Below are positions 12,158 through 22,900 of a stretch of 64,000 bases of DNA, piece by piece. Where the stretch lies: positions 22,554,501 through 22,618,500 of the forward strand of contig NC_092580.1 in assembly GCF_037975245.1 (NCBI RefSeq), read 5' to 3'. The notes beneath the pieces were generated by a model. That model saw nothing but the letters and a program-made list of their open reading frames with translations. It was not told the DNA's origin and ran no database searches. Numbering within the stretch: position 1 is the first letter of the stretch; the number at the start of each line of letters is the position of its first letter. This DNA comes from Apostichopus japonicus. Taxonomy: Eukaryota; Echinodermata; Holothuroidea; Aspidochirotida; Stichopodidae. The translations under genes and the position numbers were made by a program.

Positions 12158-15100
12158 ATTATGTATTGGTATCAAGCTGAGATATCCAGCTATGTCCTGA
12201 GTATATACTTTCATTTAGCTGGTCCGGTATACCATTACAGAAATCTTAACAGTTTATTGTTTTAAGTGGTCGTTATAGTGTAAAATTTGGCCTTACGCCA
12301 AAACGATTGTTGGCCAGATGGAATCAAATCCGCTAGATATTCTTAAATTGGCAACATGAGAATTACACCATAACTTACTGTGATAAAAGTGAGGTTATAG
12401 TAACAAATTACCTTACAAAACGCTATAAATTGATTTTCTTCTCTTTTGCTGTATATGGTTCAGACTGCCAAGTTCTCACAGTAATTGCAAACGATTATTG
12501 TAAGTCTTTGCAGCTTAAGCACTGAACATCTTAAGGCTGATGTGTTTTATTTCTTTTATATTATTTGTTAACAAAACACAGTAAAAAATCTCTTTCCCTC
12601 TAACACATATTATTGTGATTTATTTCAGTAATATTTTGATAAAATGTTTACTCTATATGCGACAGAGATATTACTCAAATAAATAACAGTAAGTTAGTTT
12701 TTATTGCTTTATATATACAAAGTTTCATATCTATCCAGAGAAAAATTTAAATGTCATATTCATATCAAGCGTTTCGATGCCGGAAGATAATACTAGGATC
12801 CAAACGTCATGTAATATAGGCTGACTTTTATATATTTAACTACACAGGCTTTAGAAGTAAATAAGCAGTTTGTTAACAGCACTTTTTCAAGCAAATATGA
12901 TACTTGATAGTAACGAAACGTGAGTAAAAATTGAAGCTTTCAAGTAATAAAACCTCAAATTAGAGCCAGAGCTTGAATATATAGAGCTAAGAGTAGATAT
13001 ATCAGCGTCTAGTGCATGTTATGTCGTCACCAGACTTTAAAGAGGTTTTTAAAACTTAAAAATGACTTACTGTTTGTAATTAAAACATAGTAAATAGGTA
13101 TCGTACCACCATTACAGTAATGTACATGCTCGTAAGGTTAACCTTAGAACAAAATGACTTAAAACGACCTACTGCAGTGCTTGTTTTGTCATATTTTCAG
13201 TCACCATTATCGCTTTTCTGTTTTTATGTGAAAGAACATAAATCAATGTATAGACCTACTAATGGTTTGAAAATATGGAGAATTGAAGGTGATATCATGA
13301 ATTTTTAGAAATTGTTTTGTTAAATGTGGATATTACTCCGAGTGAGCAAACTAAAATGATTGCGGTTCAGTATGCTGATATTACTCCTCTTCTAGCTCAA
13401 AATCTAAATGGTCATGATTTGGAAATTTGCAGGTGCCATGACAAGCCAAGCCCTCAGCTATCATTTGGTGGGTAGGACATAACGGGTGAAAACTTTTATC
13501 TATGCTTTAGTAAAATCACGAATTTAGTAGGTAAGTCAATGGAGCGATTAATTGTGGCACGACACCTATAGGAAATGCGAATGACATTTTACTACAGTGA
13601 TAGTTTTAGAACTATTACATTTTCCTCTTCCAAACCAAACAGTAAACTTACTTATCAATTCTTTCTGTGAGTGTTTCAAATCTAAACGTTCTCCTCAAAA
13701 TCTCTATAACTATTCCGATGAAGCTCATACACCCACCACGCCCCCCCCCCCCACCATGCGATTACATACTGGTACGCTAATTTTCATTGATCTTTTTTTT
13801 CAACACTGTACAAGAAACAAGTTGAAATACTTCAGTTTTGTTTTATAATTGCATATTATAGTATTATTATATCGATATAATCGCAAATGAAATCTTGTTT
13901 TCCTACTTTGTAGATCAGACATATATTGTGAATAACACAACAATTTACACCTACCTCCAAAATGCTTCCTCCATATCATATTTTGTTTACCGTACATTCC
14001 TTGCATATCCATACCGTATATATTGTCCTTTGGCAATGATGTATTCGTGTACAAATACTATCCAATTAAAAGAAAAATCCTTACACTTCTAGAGATAACC
14101 CGTAAGTCCTGCGATGCTACATTAAATAATATTAAAAAGCAAAATCCATAGATTTCTTTATCTTCGAATCAAGACAAAGGAACAAAGAATTCAAACCAGT
14201 TTTGGCTGCGCATCAAGTAAATTGGCGAAAATAACTGCCAGTTGATACAAATCTGTTAAAAAAGCCAGAACGGTTTGAGGCAAAGTTTGTTTGTCGCTAA
14301 TCGTAAACTCGATAACATTTTATGGCTTGTGGAAACAAGGAAAGGCAGTAACATTGTTATGTAAACTTTTCTATCCACTCTACACATTCTAATAAAAGCA
14401 GCTTTTAGGGAATAATATCTTTGTTTTTTCTCTCTTCAGGGAACTCCAAAAAGTGGAGGAAACAATCAAGGTGAGTGAAGCCATTTGTAAAAATGTTTGT
14501 TCTTTCTTAATATTCGCAATCAAAACTTCCAAACTATGTTAGTAATGTGCTTCGAATCATGATTTTTTTTAAATTTCTCCCCACAACGCTGAAAATGGAG
14601 ACTGAATCTTTACTTATTTCTATGCCAACTTGAATTCATTCAATCCACTCATCTCCTCTGCCCACATAATTTTCACACACCTAAGCATACGATAAAGGCA
14701 CGGGTTGATTTGCTCGGGTTTCCTTCAAATTCAATAATACCGCAGGTCAGTAAGTACGTTTGTTTCGTGTTTCAAGAAAATAACCTTTATGTACTTTCGA
14801 AATATCAGACGAAACCAAGCTTTCAGTAGTTTAAAAAAAAAAAAGAAAGATGAATAATTTTAAGTAATTTTGGCCGAATGTTGTTGACATGATAAATAAA
14901 TAAGATCACCGCAATTTTTTTTGGTGACCTATAAAGCGTAATGTAACTACAATATATATTATTACATAGTAATAAATTAATTACTATATTATGTCATGTT
15001 TGTAGAAGCATCGTACTTTTTCTATCAACGTTCCGAATATCCCCGAGACTGCGCAGAAGTCAAGGCCCAGTGCTCAAACAATAACTCGAGTGGTGTGTTC

Positions 15101-15217
15101 GTAATAAAACCAGAGGGATTTGATGAACCATTTGAAGTATTCTGTGAGAATGACATAGACGGCGGTGGTTGGACAGTAAGATACATTCTAAAAGTTGTTT
15201 TCCATTATTAATCAATC

Positions 15218-15304
<87 letters not shown>

Positions 15305-18300
15305 ACCAGAAACGGGATCTATCGTACGCAATACCAGTAGGACACATTTCCCACACTGCGCCCCACCCCGTACTCCCTCATCTCCTAACATTGGGATATA
15401 AATCCTTTCTTTGCTTTCAGTCCCGTATGCAACCGTGTAAGTATTAGACGAATAAAGTATCTCAGACTAAATGGTCTGCTATAAAGTTTCACATTTATCA
15501 ATAGTTTATCACGCTTTATCCATACTAACATGGCGCTTTTGCTAACTTACTTCCCTTACAAATAGAATATGAATTATTTAATTGAATGGGTGACCTTTGA
15601 ATGTCATCAGTATGGCCCCCAAATATACTAGAAAATCAGATTATTATCACCCATGCAATAATTTCCAAAAATATTAACTGCTACTGCATAAATCTTTATA
15701 CACACTGAGTGACTTAACTGTCTATATAACTAGTTCTCAATGGCTGGAATTTTGAATTATCAGCTCCTCCAGGAATGTACTTTGAAAACATCTAGCAATA
15801 CATTTTATATCATATTTCAGGTGATTCAACGACGTGTGGATGGCTCAATTAACTTTGATCGGAGCTGGTCAGATTACAAGGAAGGCTTTGGTTTTTTGAG
15901 AAGTGAGTTTTGGATCGGAAACCAAAAGCTGAGTTTCCTTACAAATCAAAAGAAATACCAACTTCGAATTGATTTCGAGAATTCTGCAGGGTCTTCGTTT
16001 TTCGCCACCTACGAAGCTTTTCGAATCAGTGATGAGTTTAGCAAGTTTCGTATAGTCAGTGTTGGTAAAAGCACCGGAACAATCGGTAAGTTTGAAATCT
16101 TAAACCAAAGGATATAGGGAGAAACACTTTGAACCTTCGAGTGAAACTGTCAGCACTTGTTAACCTCTCTCTTTGAAAAAGACGCTGCAATGAGTCCATT
16201 CACAGTCAGAAACGTTATTTTCATTTTTTAATTTATGTTCAACACGAACTAACACATGCAGCCTTGTTCTATTTCGTTCTCATTCTAGATTCCTTTATTG
16301 AAACTTGTCCAAGTAATATGGTTTTCAAGAATTGTTCCTGCCAAACGTCATGTGCGAACCCGGATGTCTGCGAGGATACCTGCAGCGCAGAGGATGACGA
16401 GTCTTGTATCTGTCCGGGAGGATATTTTATCAAAGGTGATACATGTGTACTCCCTCAAGCATGCGGTTGCTACTTAACAGGAAGAGGTGTTATTCCGGTA
16501 AGTCATTGTTTAATCGCTTTATATAAGAGATGGGAATGGGGGGTGGGGGGTGGGTGAGGGAAGGTGGGGAGGGGATTGGGCATTGAAATCACAGCAGTCA
16601 GCATGTAAACTAAAATCTTGTTGAAGTACATATATATACACGCTTCATCACATAGTTTAGCGCAACATGTATATTTGGTTGAAATGCCAACGGTAGTTAT
16701 AAATATTGAATCACAAAGTTGACAGTTTTAAAATCCATGACTGTTTTGCATGATGTTCATAGTTTTACTACATTTTTCAATCAGGACGGTAGTAGCTACG
16801 TCAACGATGATTGTACAGAACGTTGTTCATGCGAGGCAGGTACCTTGAGATGCGATTCCAGCTTCAGATGCGATGCCAATGCCGTTTGTGAGGAGCGAAG
16901 CGATACATTTGGATGCCGCTGCCGAGAGGGATTCGAAGGAGACGGAGAAAGTTGTACCCGCAATGAATTTACCGATTGTCATGATGTATATACATCTGGT
17001 TTAAGAAATGATGGCGTGTACAACATCAAACCAGCTGGTTGGCCTGGATCGGAATTTGAAGTTTACTGTGAGATGTCCAACAGAGGCGGTTGGACAGTAA
17101 GACATAATATTGGCTTTTAAAAGTAGAGTTTGAGGAGGGTGGGGCGGGAAGGGAAGAAGGTTATCCCAGCATGCATTTGCAAGTGTTTTCCTTCTTAACC
17201 CGAAGGAGTAAGAAAAAATATAGGTGTCTTATTAGGTGATATAGATATCGAAATGGGCGCACTTTTTCAAATGAAGATTCTTGGCGGCTCTTTATATGCA
17301 TGGCAACATGTGAAACATAGCATCAATGGACTGATTTCATACGTCTTCGTCTGATGAGTGTATGCATCCTGGCTACTTACGGTCAGTCGTAACAGTTTGC
17401 CTTCAAAGAAATCCACAAGTCAAGTTGTTGCGTAACCGGATCATCTGATATGACACATGGCCGATGGACAAAGGTTTATTTTTCATTGTACTATTTCCCT
17501 CTATCAGGTATTTCAGAGACGTCAAGATGGTTCTGTTGATTTTTACCGCACCTGGGACAGCTACAAGACTGGGTTTCCCGATACAGCGACTGGGGAATTA
17601 TGGCTAGGAAATGAAAAACTCTATCACATGACGAATCAAAAAAGCTATAAAATGCGCATTGATTTGGTAAACCGGGATGGCGTGTCGTATAATCTCAACT
17701 ATGACGCATTTCGCATCAGCAACGAAGCGAACAATTACAGATTAGAAACCCTTGGAAGCTTTACCGGTAATACAGGTGAGTGGATGGTTACAACTGCACT
17801 TTAAGTACTGCTGCTGATATCAGTTCCCACAGATGTTGGAAATAACTATGAGTGATGATACATGATATCTATCGATGACTTCTTTTCTTAATGGTTTGCG
17901 TCTTTTAAGTTACTTAGAAGAATTCATTTCATATTCATTATGGATGTTAAAAATTGATAAATTCAACTAATGTCTCAATGATGACCTGTGTCAAATATTA
18001 AACCATAGAAACTTTCCTGCTTAAATGTATTCAAACCTCTAGTTCAGGGGTGGGCAACCTTTTTGAATAAATGGGCCAGATATAAGGAGTGAAAAAAATT
18101 GACTGGGCAGCACCTAACCGACGACCTGCTGTTGATTTCATATCTTTCATTCCGAGGACTTTCAAGCAATATGTTTGTGTACTTAATCTGTATCCACAAA
18201 AATTAATGTTAATACACTACAGTTGGTAATTAATGGGGATAGAAGGCCTACCTGACAGTATCATAAATTCTAAGAAGCTGACTCAATTGTTTGTGATGAT

Positions 18301-19966
18301 GTAAACTAGATTGATTTTTTTCTTTTTCATGAGACATCTCACAGGCCGCAGCAAAATCACTGGCGGGCCGCATGTGGCCCGCAAGCCGTAGGTTGCCCAC
18401 CCCTGCAGTCTAGTTGCTTGAAGACTTTGTTATTATTATTATAATTATTATTATTCTTTCAAGTTTAGCGATTCTGACCAGTTGCGTTACTGTATATATT
18501 ATGAATAGATATATAGTTAGTTAAAGGATCAGCAACCCAACCGCCATCAATAGCCTTTACGTAGAGCTGGATATGAATAACTCTAAACCACTTACAAATA
18601 ATAGTAATAATGTACCTTCCGAAAGATTAGTACCACGTATTCCGTCATACACGAGAATTGACATCAAATATTCATACCTAAAGTTATTCAATCGTTTCAA
18701 AATATTTCAGACTAATTATTAGGGTTATTATGTACGCAGCTCACACGAAGAGCGTTCGTTCAATCTCTCACCATTTTCCCCCGTCCCCCTGTTTTGTACA
18801 TTAACCTTCATGTAGCATATATAGGCCATGTACGATACTCATTATAACGCCATAGTTGTCATTGTTGAAATGTCATAAAAGAGTTACTCGTAGACTCGAC
18901 AGAATGTAAACATTTCTTAATTTTTTCCAGTAACACTACTTTCAGGAACAGATAAATGTACATGAATAAAGGACGAAACTGAAAACATTGTTTAATTTTT
19001 ACGCCAGAGTCCTTCTGAAAAGAAAAAAAATGATTTTTGATATGTGTGATATGAAATGGATACAAAATTATATGAAATTATAAAACTCAAAAAATACCCC
19101 AACTTATTTTTTGAAGAAAGCGGTTCCATTTTCGCATAATAATTTGGAATCGGTCTCACATTGATAATATTCCTTCAAGTTAACTGTAGCTAACCCCTTG
19201 TAGTGACCTAATGATATCGGTGAAATGTAGGCTGGATATGACTTCGATTTACTTTAAAGTTTATACCAGTTTAGTTCGTTACTATATTAACCAAAGTCAG
19301 ACAACTTCATTTAAATCATATAACACATTCAGTTTTAATATTTTGGATACAAGCAATTGATTTCGGAGCATTTTTAAAAGTCCAAAGTTTAGATGGGATA
19401 AATCCCTTTGATATACACGAACGAAATGATGGAATAAATAAAAACATTATTTATGCGTTGGATAGGATATTTTTAACCATGAATATTCAACAGCATATAT
19501 TACAAAATCTGACAAACATAGATTTAAGCACAGTATTTATACAAGAATAATGCGTTGCATTCGCTGCGTGATTGCAAGACCGTGCACTGATTTAACGTGT
19601 GACATAACCACTTTTAAAGATATATATTAGAGATGAAGCAAAATGTCAAACAAAATTTGCGGAAAAACAATGCCGATGTAACATGTAGTCTACCATAACA
19701 AAACTGACGTGACTTTGGTTTCTCCATCTCTAGGGAACGACTACATGGCTTATCACCGAGGGAGAGACTTCTCAACACACGACAGCAGTGGTTATAACTG
19801 TGCATCTTATTATCATGGCGCCTGGTGGTACAATTATTGCTTTGATGCAAACCTCAACGGGGACTACAGCAGCAGCAGTTATACTGGTGTCGCTCTGTAC
19901 AATCGGGGCGCTAATACTTACTCATACAGTCTCAGATTTACGGAGATGAAAATACGACCTGTCTAA
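7545..19966 (+). CDS. FReP gene A: secreted fibrinogen-related protein, half-FBG / TIL / TILa / EGF / FBG
   Basis: Eight exons join to 524 aa: 7545-7631, 14440-14470, 15006-15175, 15821-16085, 16289-16497, 16785-17096, 17508-17775, 19734-19966. All introns are GT-AG. The protein has a signal peptide (1-28), a linker, an N-terminal FBG part (about 50-184, Cys55/Cys86), a TIL module with 11 cysteines (191-251), a TILa-like module (255-283), EGF (277-311, ending GFEGDGESC) and a complete FBG (314-524, Cys319/349 and 470/483, motif HGAWWY at 475-480). FRePs of this type are secreted lectins that bind acetylated sugars on microbes; that role is inferred from the family. Copy A has SSGYN where B and C have an Asp-rich DDDND loop, and Arg354 in the otherwise GGGWT motif. 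The chosen ATG has A at -3, G at +4 and starts the hydrophobic signal. The frame also stays open upstream to an ATG at 7434. Confidence 0.93.
9511..9600 (+). repeat. 30-bp minisatellite, 3 units
   Basis: Three units of the type ACTTTGAGACTAGATTCATA. The paralogous positions have five units in gene B and two in gene C. Confidence 0.85.
12102..12155. repeat. (TA)n microsatellite
   Basis: About 27 TA units in intron 1 of gene A. The paralogue in gene B is short (about 30833-30846) and it is almost absent in gene C. Confidence 0.95.
14440..14470 (+). CDS. Gene A exon 2: 31-nt linker microexon
   Basis: Encodes GTPKSGGNNQ plus the first base of Glu40. Acceptor ctcttcag, donor gtgagt. The length and both splice sites are kept in all three genes, which is the main support for such a small exon. 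Confidence 0.85.
15006..15175 (+). CDS. Gene A exon 3: start of first FBG
   Basis: Residues 40-96, phase 1 in and phase 0 out. Contains DCAEVKAQC, the NSS sequon at Asn66, the FVIKPEG and FEVFC strands and the GGGWT motif cut after Thr, a usual intron position in this exon family since exon 6 is cut at the same place. Confidence 0.94.
15223..15299. repeat. (TA)n microsatellite
   Basis: About 38 TA units in intron 3 of gene A; only a few units remain at the same place in B (33078-33088) and C (54053-54062). It accounts for the longer intron 3 in gene A. Confidence 0.95.
15821..16085 (+). CDS. Gene A exon 4: middle of first FBG
   Basis: Residues 97-184, starting VIQRRVDGSINFDRSW and ending at STGTIG, phase 1 out. 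Includes SEFWIGNQKL. Paralogous to exon 7. The next FBG segment, the calcium/ligand subdomain, is not in the 203-bp intron that follows. Confidence 0.95.
16289..16497 (+). CDS. Gene A exon 5: TIL cysteine-rich module
   Basis: Residues 185-254. The cysteine pattern C-x7-C-x-C-x3-C ... CICPGGYF ... GDTCVLPQACGCYL is that of a trypsin-inhibitor-like (TIL) module. TIL modules act either as protease inhibitors or as structural units in VWF-type proteins; no inhibitor loop can be assigned. An NCS sequon is present. Acceptor cattctag. Confidence 0.93.
16531..16580 (+). repeat. G-run tract in intron 5 (G-quadruplex type)
   Basis: Multiple runs of three to six G separated by short spacers on the coding strand, about 35 bases after the exon 5 donor. 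The position is conserved in B (34317-34365) and C (55291-55345). Confidence 0.7.
16785..17096 (+). CDS. Gene A exon 6: TILa-like + EGF + start of second FBG
   Basis: Residues 255-358, phase 0 at both ends. DDCTERCSCEAGTLRC is the short Cys module that follows TIL in zonadhesin/FCGBP-like proteins. It runs into an EGF module ending CRCREGFEGDGESC and then FTDCHDVYTSGLRNDGVY of the FBG. Arg354 replaces the first Gly of the GGGWT motif seen in B and C. Confidence 0.94.
17508..17775 (+). CDS. Gene A exon 7: middle of second FBG
   Basis: Residues 359-447, VFQRRQDGSVDFYRTW to SFTGNTG, phase 0 in and phase 1 out. A second possible donor (ggtaat) lies ten bases earlier, but the gtgagt donor is in the same place in all copies. 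Confidence 0.94.
17776..19733 (+). other. Gene A intron 7 (2.0 kb)
   Basis: Paralogous to intron 7 of B and C except for the transposon at 18045-18405. An ATT/TAT-rich run follows at 18430-18455. No exon is seen. Confidence 0.7.
18045..18405 (+). mobile_element. hAT-type MITE, 361 bp
   Basis: Ends are CAGGGGTGGGCAACCT and AGGTTGCCCACCCCTG, perfect terminal inverted repeats of the well-known hAT (Charlie/Tip100-like) type, with the GGCCGCATGTGGCCCGC subterminal block. An 8-bp target duplication is visible: CTCTAGTT (18037-18044) and GTCTAGTT (18408-18415), with two extra bases before the right copy. Genes B and C have the uninterrupted site (near 35824 and 56556), so the insertion came after the duplication. 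Confidence 0.9.
19734..19966 (+). CDS. Gene A exon 8: calcium/ligand subdomain and stop
   Basis: Residues 448-524. Contains MAYHRGRDFSTHDSSGYNC, HGAWWYNYC, NLNGDYSSSS and the C-terminus RFTEMKIRPV. The Asp-x-Asp calcium loop expected after FSTHD is missing here. Acceptor catctctag. Confidence 0.95.
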
Positions 19967-22900
19967 CCCTCAAATAGTCTATAGCAAAAAAAGTGTATAG
20001 GTCTATCCGGTATACCATAAAGCTCTGCATTGAAAATATCTAAAACATAACACTAAACAGACGAGTCGATATTGACGTTTAAAGAAAATTGTATTTATCC
20101 ATTATAACCTGACAAAGATGAGCCAAACTTTGACGGCCGGCTGTTTGCAACTTCGTCTCCCCTACAACTTTATCTAAAGATTTAGATGAACACGGCGGAA
20201 AGTAACTACACACAAGCAATGGCTATTGATCTTCACAGAAATTTGGTTTTGGAACTCGACGAGCGAAAAGAACGATTTTGTTATAATATTAATTTTCGTT
20301 ATTTTCCCTATAACAGAAGAACATAGTTAAAACCAAGCTAATTGTGCAAATTAATATTCAAATTTGTTTCCATCTGAATGCAGTTTTGCATTTTAATTCC
20401 AAAGGGCCCGTGGTTTAATCATTGGTAATGTGTAGAAGAATAAATAACGAAAAAAATCATATATTACAATGATTGAATATTGGTGCTTTTGTTTTTCTTT
20501 TTGTTGTGACTACTAAGTCTATTTCTTGCTAGTGATATTAAACATCTTTGACTGAAACTATACTTTCACTTTGAAGAGTGAATGATTGTCTACTGACGGA
20601 TTTTCGCAGAGCTACGCACAGGCTTGAACCGCTTAACACAAAGACGAGAACAGAAAGAAAGCTCTTTCCGATATACTGATGGTCTATAGATGAAGAGCAG
20701 GCTCTATAAAAGCAAAGAATGTACTAGGTTTACAGATCTGTCGGCCACTATCTCTGTGGTCCTATGGATCCCCGAAATCCCATTGCCAAGTCCAATATAA
20801 AACATACTTTAAGAAAATAGCAGGTAGATACACAACTATTTGACTTCCATTCAGACTATAATTATGTTCATCTGATTTTCCAAACATCTGCTTCTTTGAA
20901 GCTGAAATTACGTATGGGAACTAAGAAACCGAAAAGCTTCACCCGATTAGGGGCCATATAGTGGGTTCCTGGGCCCACACGACGATTTGGCATACGTGCC
21001 CTGCGCTCAGACTGGTGCGTGTTGCGTCAACTTTCACTACTCGCAGTTTGTACCCACGCCGATGATGATACTCTCATATTTGTGTGCCCATCCACTACCC
21101 CCCCCCCCTCCCCACCACTTCACAAACACATTTCCAAATTTGACGACGCAAATTGTGCCTTTAACGCAATTGTGCTTAAATGACATCCAATGTGTTTCGA
21201 TTTTATTCCCTGGTGTATGAATTGCATGTTACTGGTGTCAAATAATCCATCCTCATGGAGCAGACAGAAGAACATTAGCCGTAACGACGTCCCAGACGTT
21301 ACATTCTCTGCAACCGGCATACCATATCGCTTTAACGATAACGTCACATATCAAACACGGATACTTGAGGTTATGATTTTCCTTTATTGATTACTCTGAT
21401 TTCGTTGTTGTTGGCAGAGATAGCTATCTGTTCTATTTTTTTTTTGTGATATATAAATTATAACTTTTGATACAGGCCTGAAAGGAACAACTTCAACAAC
21501 AACAACAACAAAACCATTACATTATATTACAGAACTATTACCATAAAAAATAACATTGAAATATGTTTGCAGAAGTATCCTTCAGAAATGGTTATCTGTT
21601 ACGTTATTACATGTTTCTGAAGACCATGGTACGTCGTAATTTTCAGCTATGAACCATTTTATGTTTGATACTAAACCTCATTTCGTGATTACGTTAACTG
21701 CAAATCCCTTCAACTGACCTCAGTATATTAGAATATTGTGGAATGAGTTTAAAAAAAAGTTGTATTGCACATATGCAACCTGAATATAGACTCGTAATAT
21801 GCCAGTGAATATATAGTAAGGTACGTCAAAGCTCTGTAACGACATAGACAGTTGTGTAACCTGTCGAGTCCTAGCAAAATGCTCTGCTATCAAACAGTAG
21901 TTTATTAAAGGGCTTTAATAGACTTGCCTGCAAATAGAGTCCGTCCTATTATATATTATTTTCCCGACTCTGTTTGTAAAATCAGATCCGTTTCGTATCA
22001 CCAAAAGAAGAATTCCACAGACTGGGGTTGTTTATTTTGATTACGATTGTAGTCTGACGTCATGTAACCTTCGTAGCAGGTGTGGAAGGTATCATATTCT
22101 CACACCCAGCGATCAATGACATATTTTAGGAATTGCGATAAATTATACTTTATTCATGAACTTTATTTCTCGACTGTTGATTGGTTCTGATACATGAATA
22201 TACAGTTATACACACTCCCAATATTTAAAATAGGCGTAGATAAATCTCACTACGGTAGTATTAGAAATCCATTAATAATTGACTCGAACAAGACTAGTAT
22301 AAATATTATGGGAATATTCTTTACTTAAACTTCTCTACTATTAGTATATATTACTTTCGAAGTTGTTTAATTAGTTTCTATGAACTAAAAAATGGTTATT
22401 AGCCCCGTCATTTATATATTATGAAGGAAAATATGAGTTACGTTTACCATTGTGTTCGAGAACTTCGATTGCGCAACTGTTGTTATTGTGGTAAATTATG
22501 AAACTAGGCAAGCTTAGGCTAGGTCTCCGTTACACAACAGTATCACTAACTTGACTAAGAACAGGGTCACATATACACCTGTACTAGTTGTATGGATATA
22601 TATGGAATCTCTCTTGACCTCTACACAATGAATGACAATTGACATAAAAAATACATAGGTTATAACCTAAGCTACAGTATACTACGCACACAATAATTGT
22701 ACGTCCATAATACCACCAGCGTTGGCTATCGGTCATCTCTTTAATAGAAAAATTCACTGAATTTTGAAAAGTATATTCAATGCATGTATTACCCTTCGAT
22801 TAGTAAGCGATAATTCTATCGAAGTGGAAGAAAATAAAGACAGTGGCGCAAGACACAGTGGAATATCTTTTGAAATTGTGGCGATTATGATAACAGCCTG

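Larger units (their letters stand above)
7632..14439 (+). other. Gene A intron 1 (6.8 kb)
   Basis: Paralogous along its whole length to intron 1 of genes B and C. It holds a T/G homopolymer run near 8564-8587, a three-unit 30-bp minisatellite (9511-9600), a (TA)n tract (12102-12155) and a decayed inverted copy of the GTTTCGATCC / GGATCGAAACGTC motif near 12768-12815. No extra exon with conserved frame was found. Confidence 0.75.

Noticed and set aside
13800-14054. Antisense open frame similar to one at 31654-31893
   Set aside because: The similarity follows from paralogous intron DNA. The matching place in gene C (52671-52910) is open only in another frame, so protein coding is not conserved.
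13914-14105. Possible extra exon before exon 2 (acceptor-like tttgtag, donor-like gtaagtcc, frame open in A and B)
   Set aside because: The open frame ends at TAG before the donor-like site in A and B and has an early TGA in C, so it cannot be a coding internal exon.
15169-15447. Frames reading repeated Ile-Tyr at 12026-12265, 15169-15447 and 15195-15401
   Set aside because: Translation of (TA)n microsatellites in introns.
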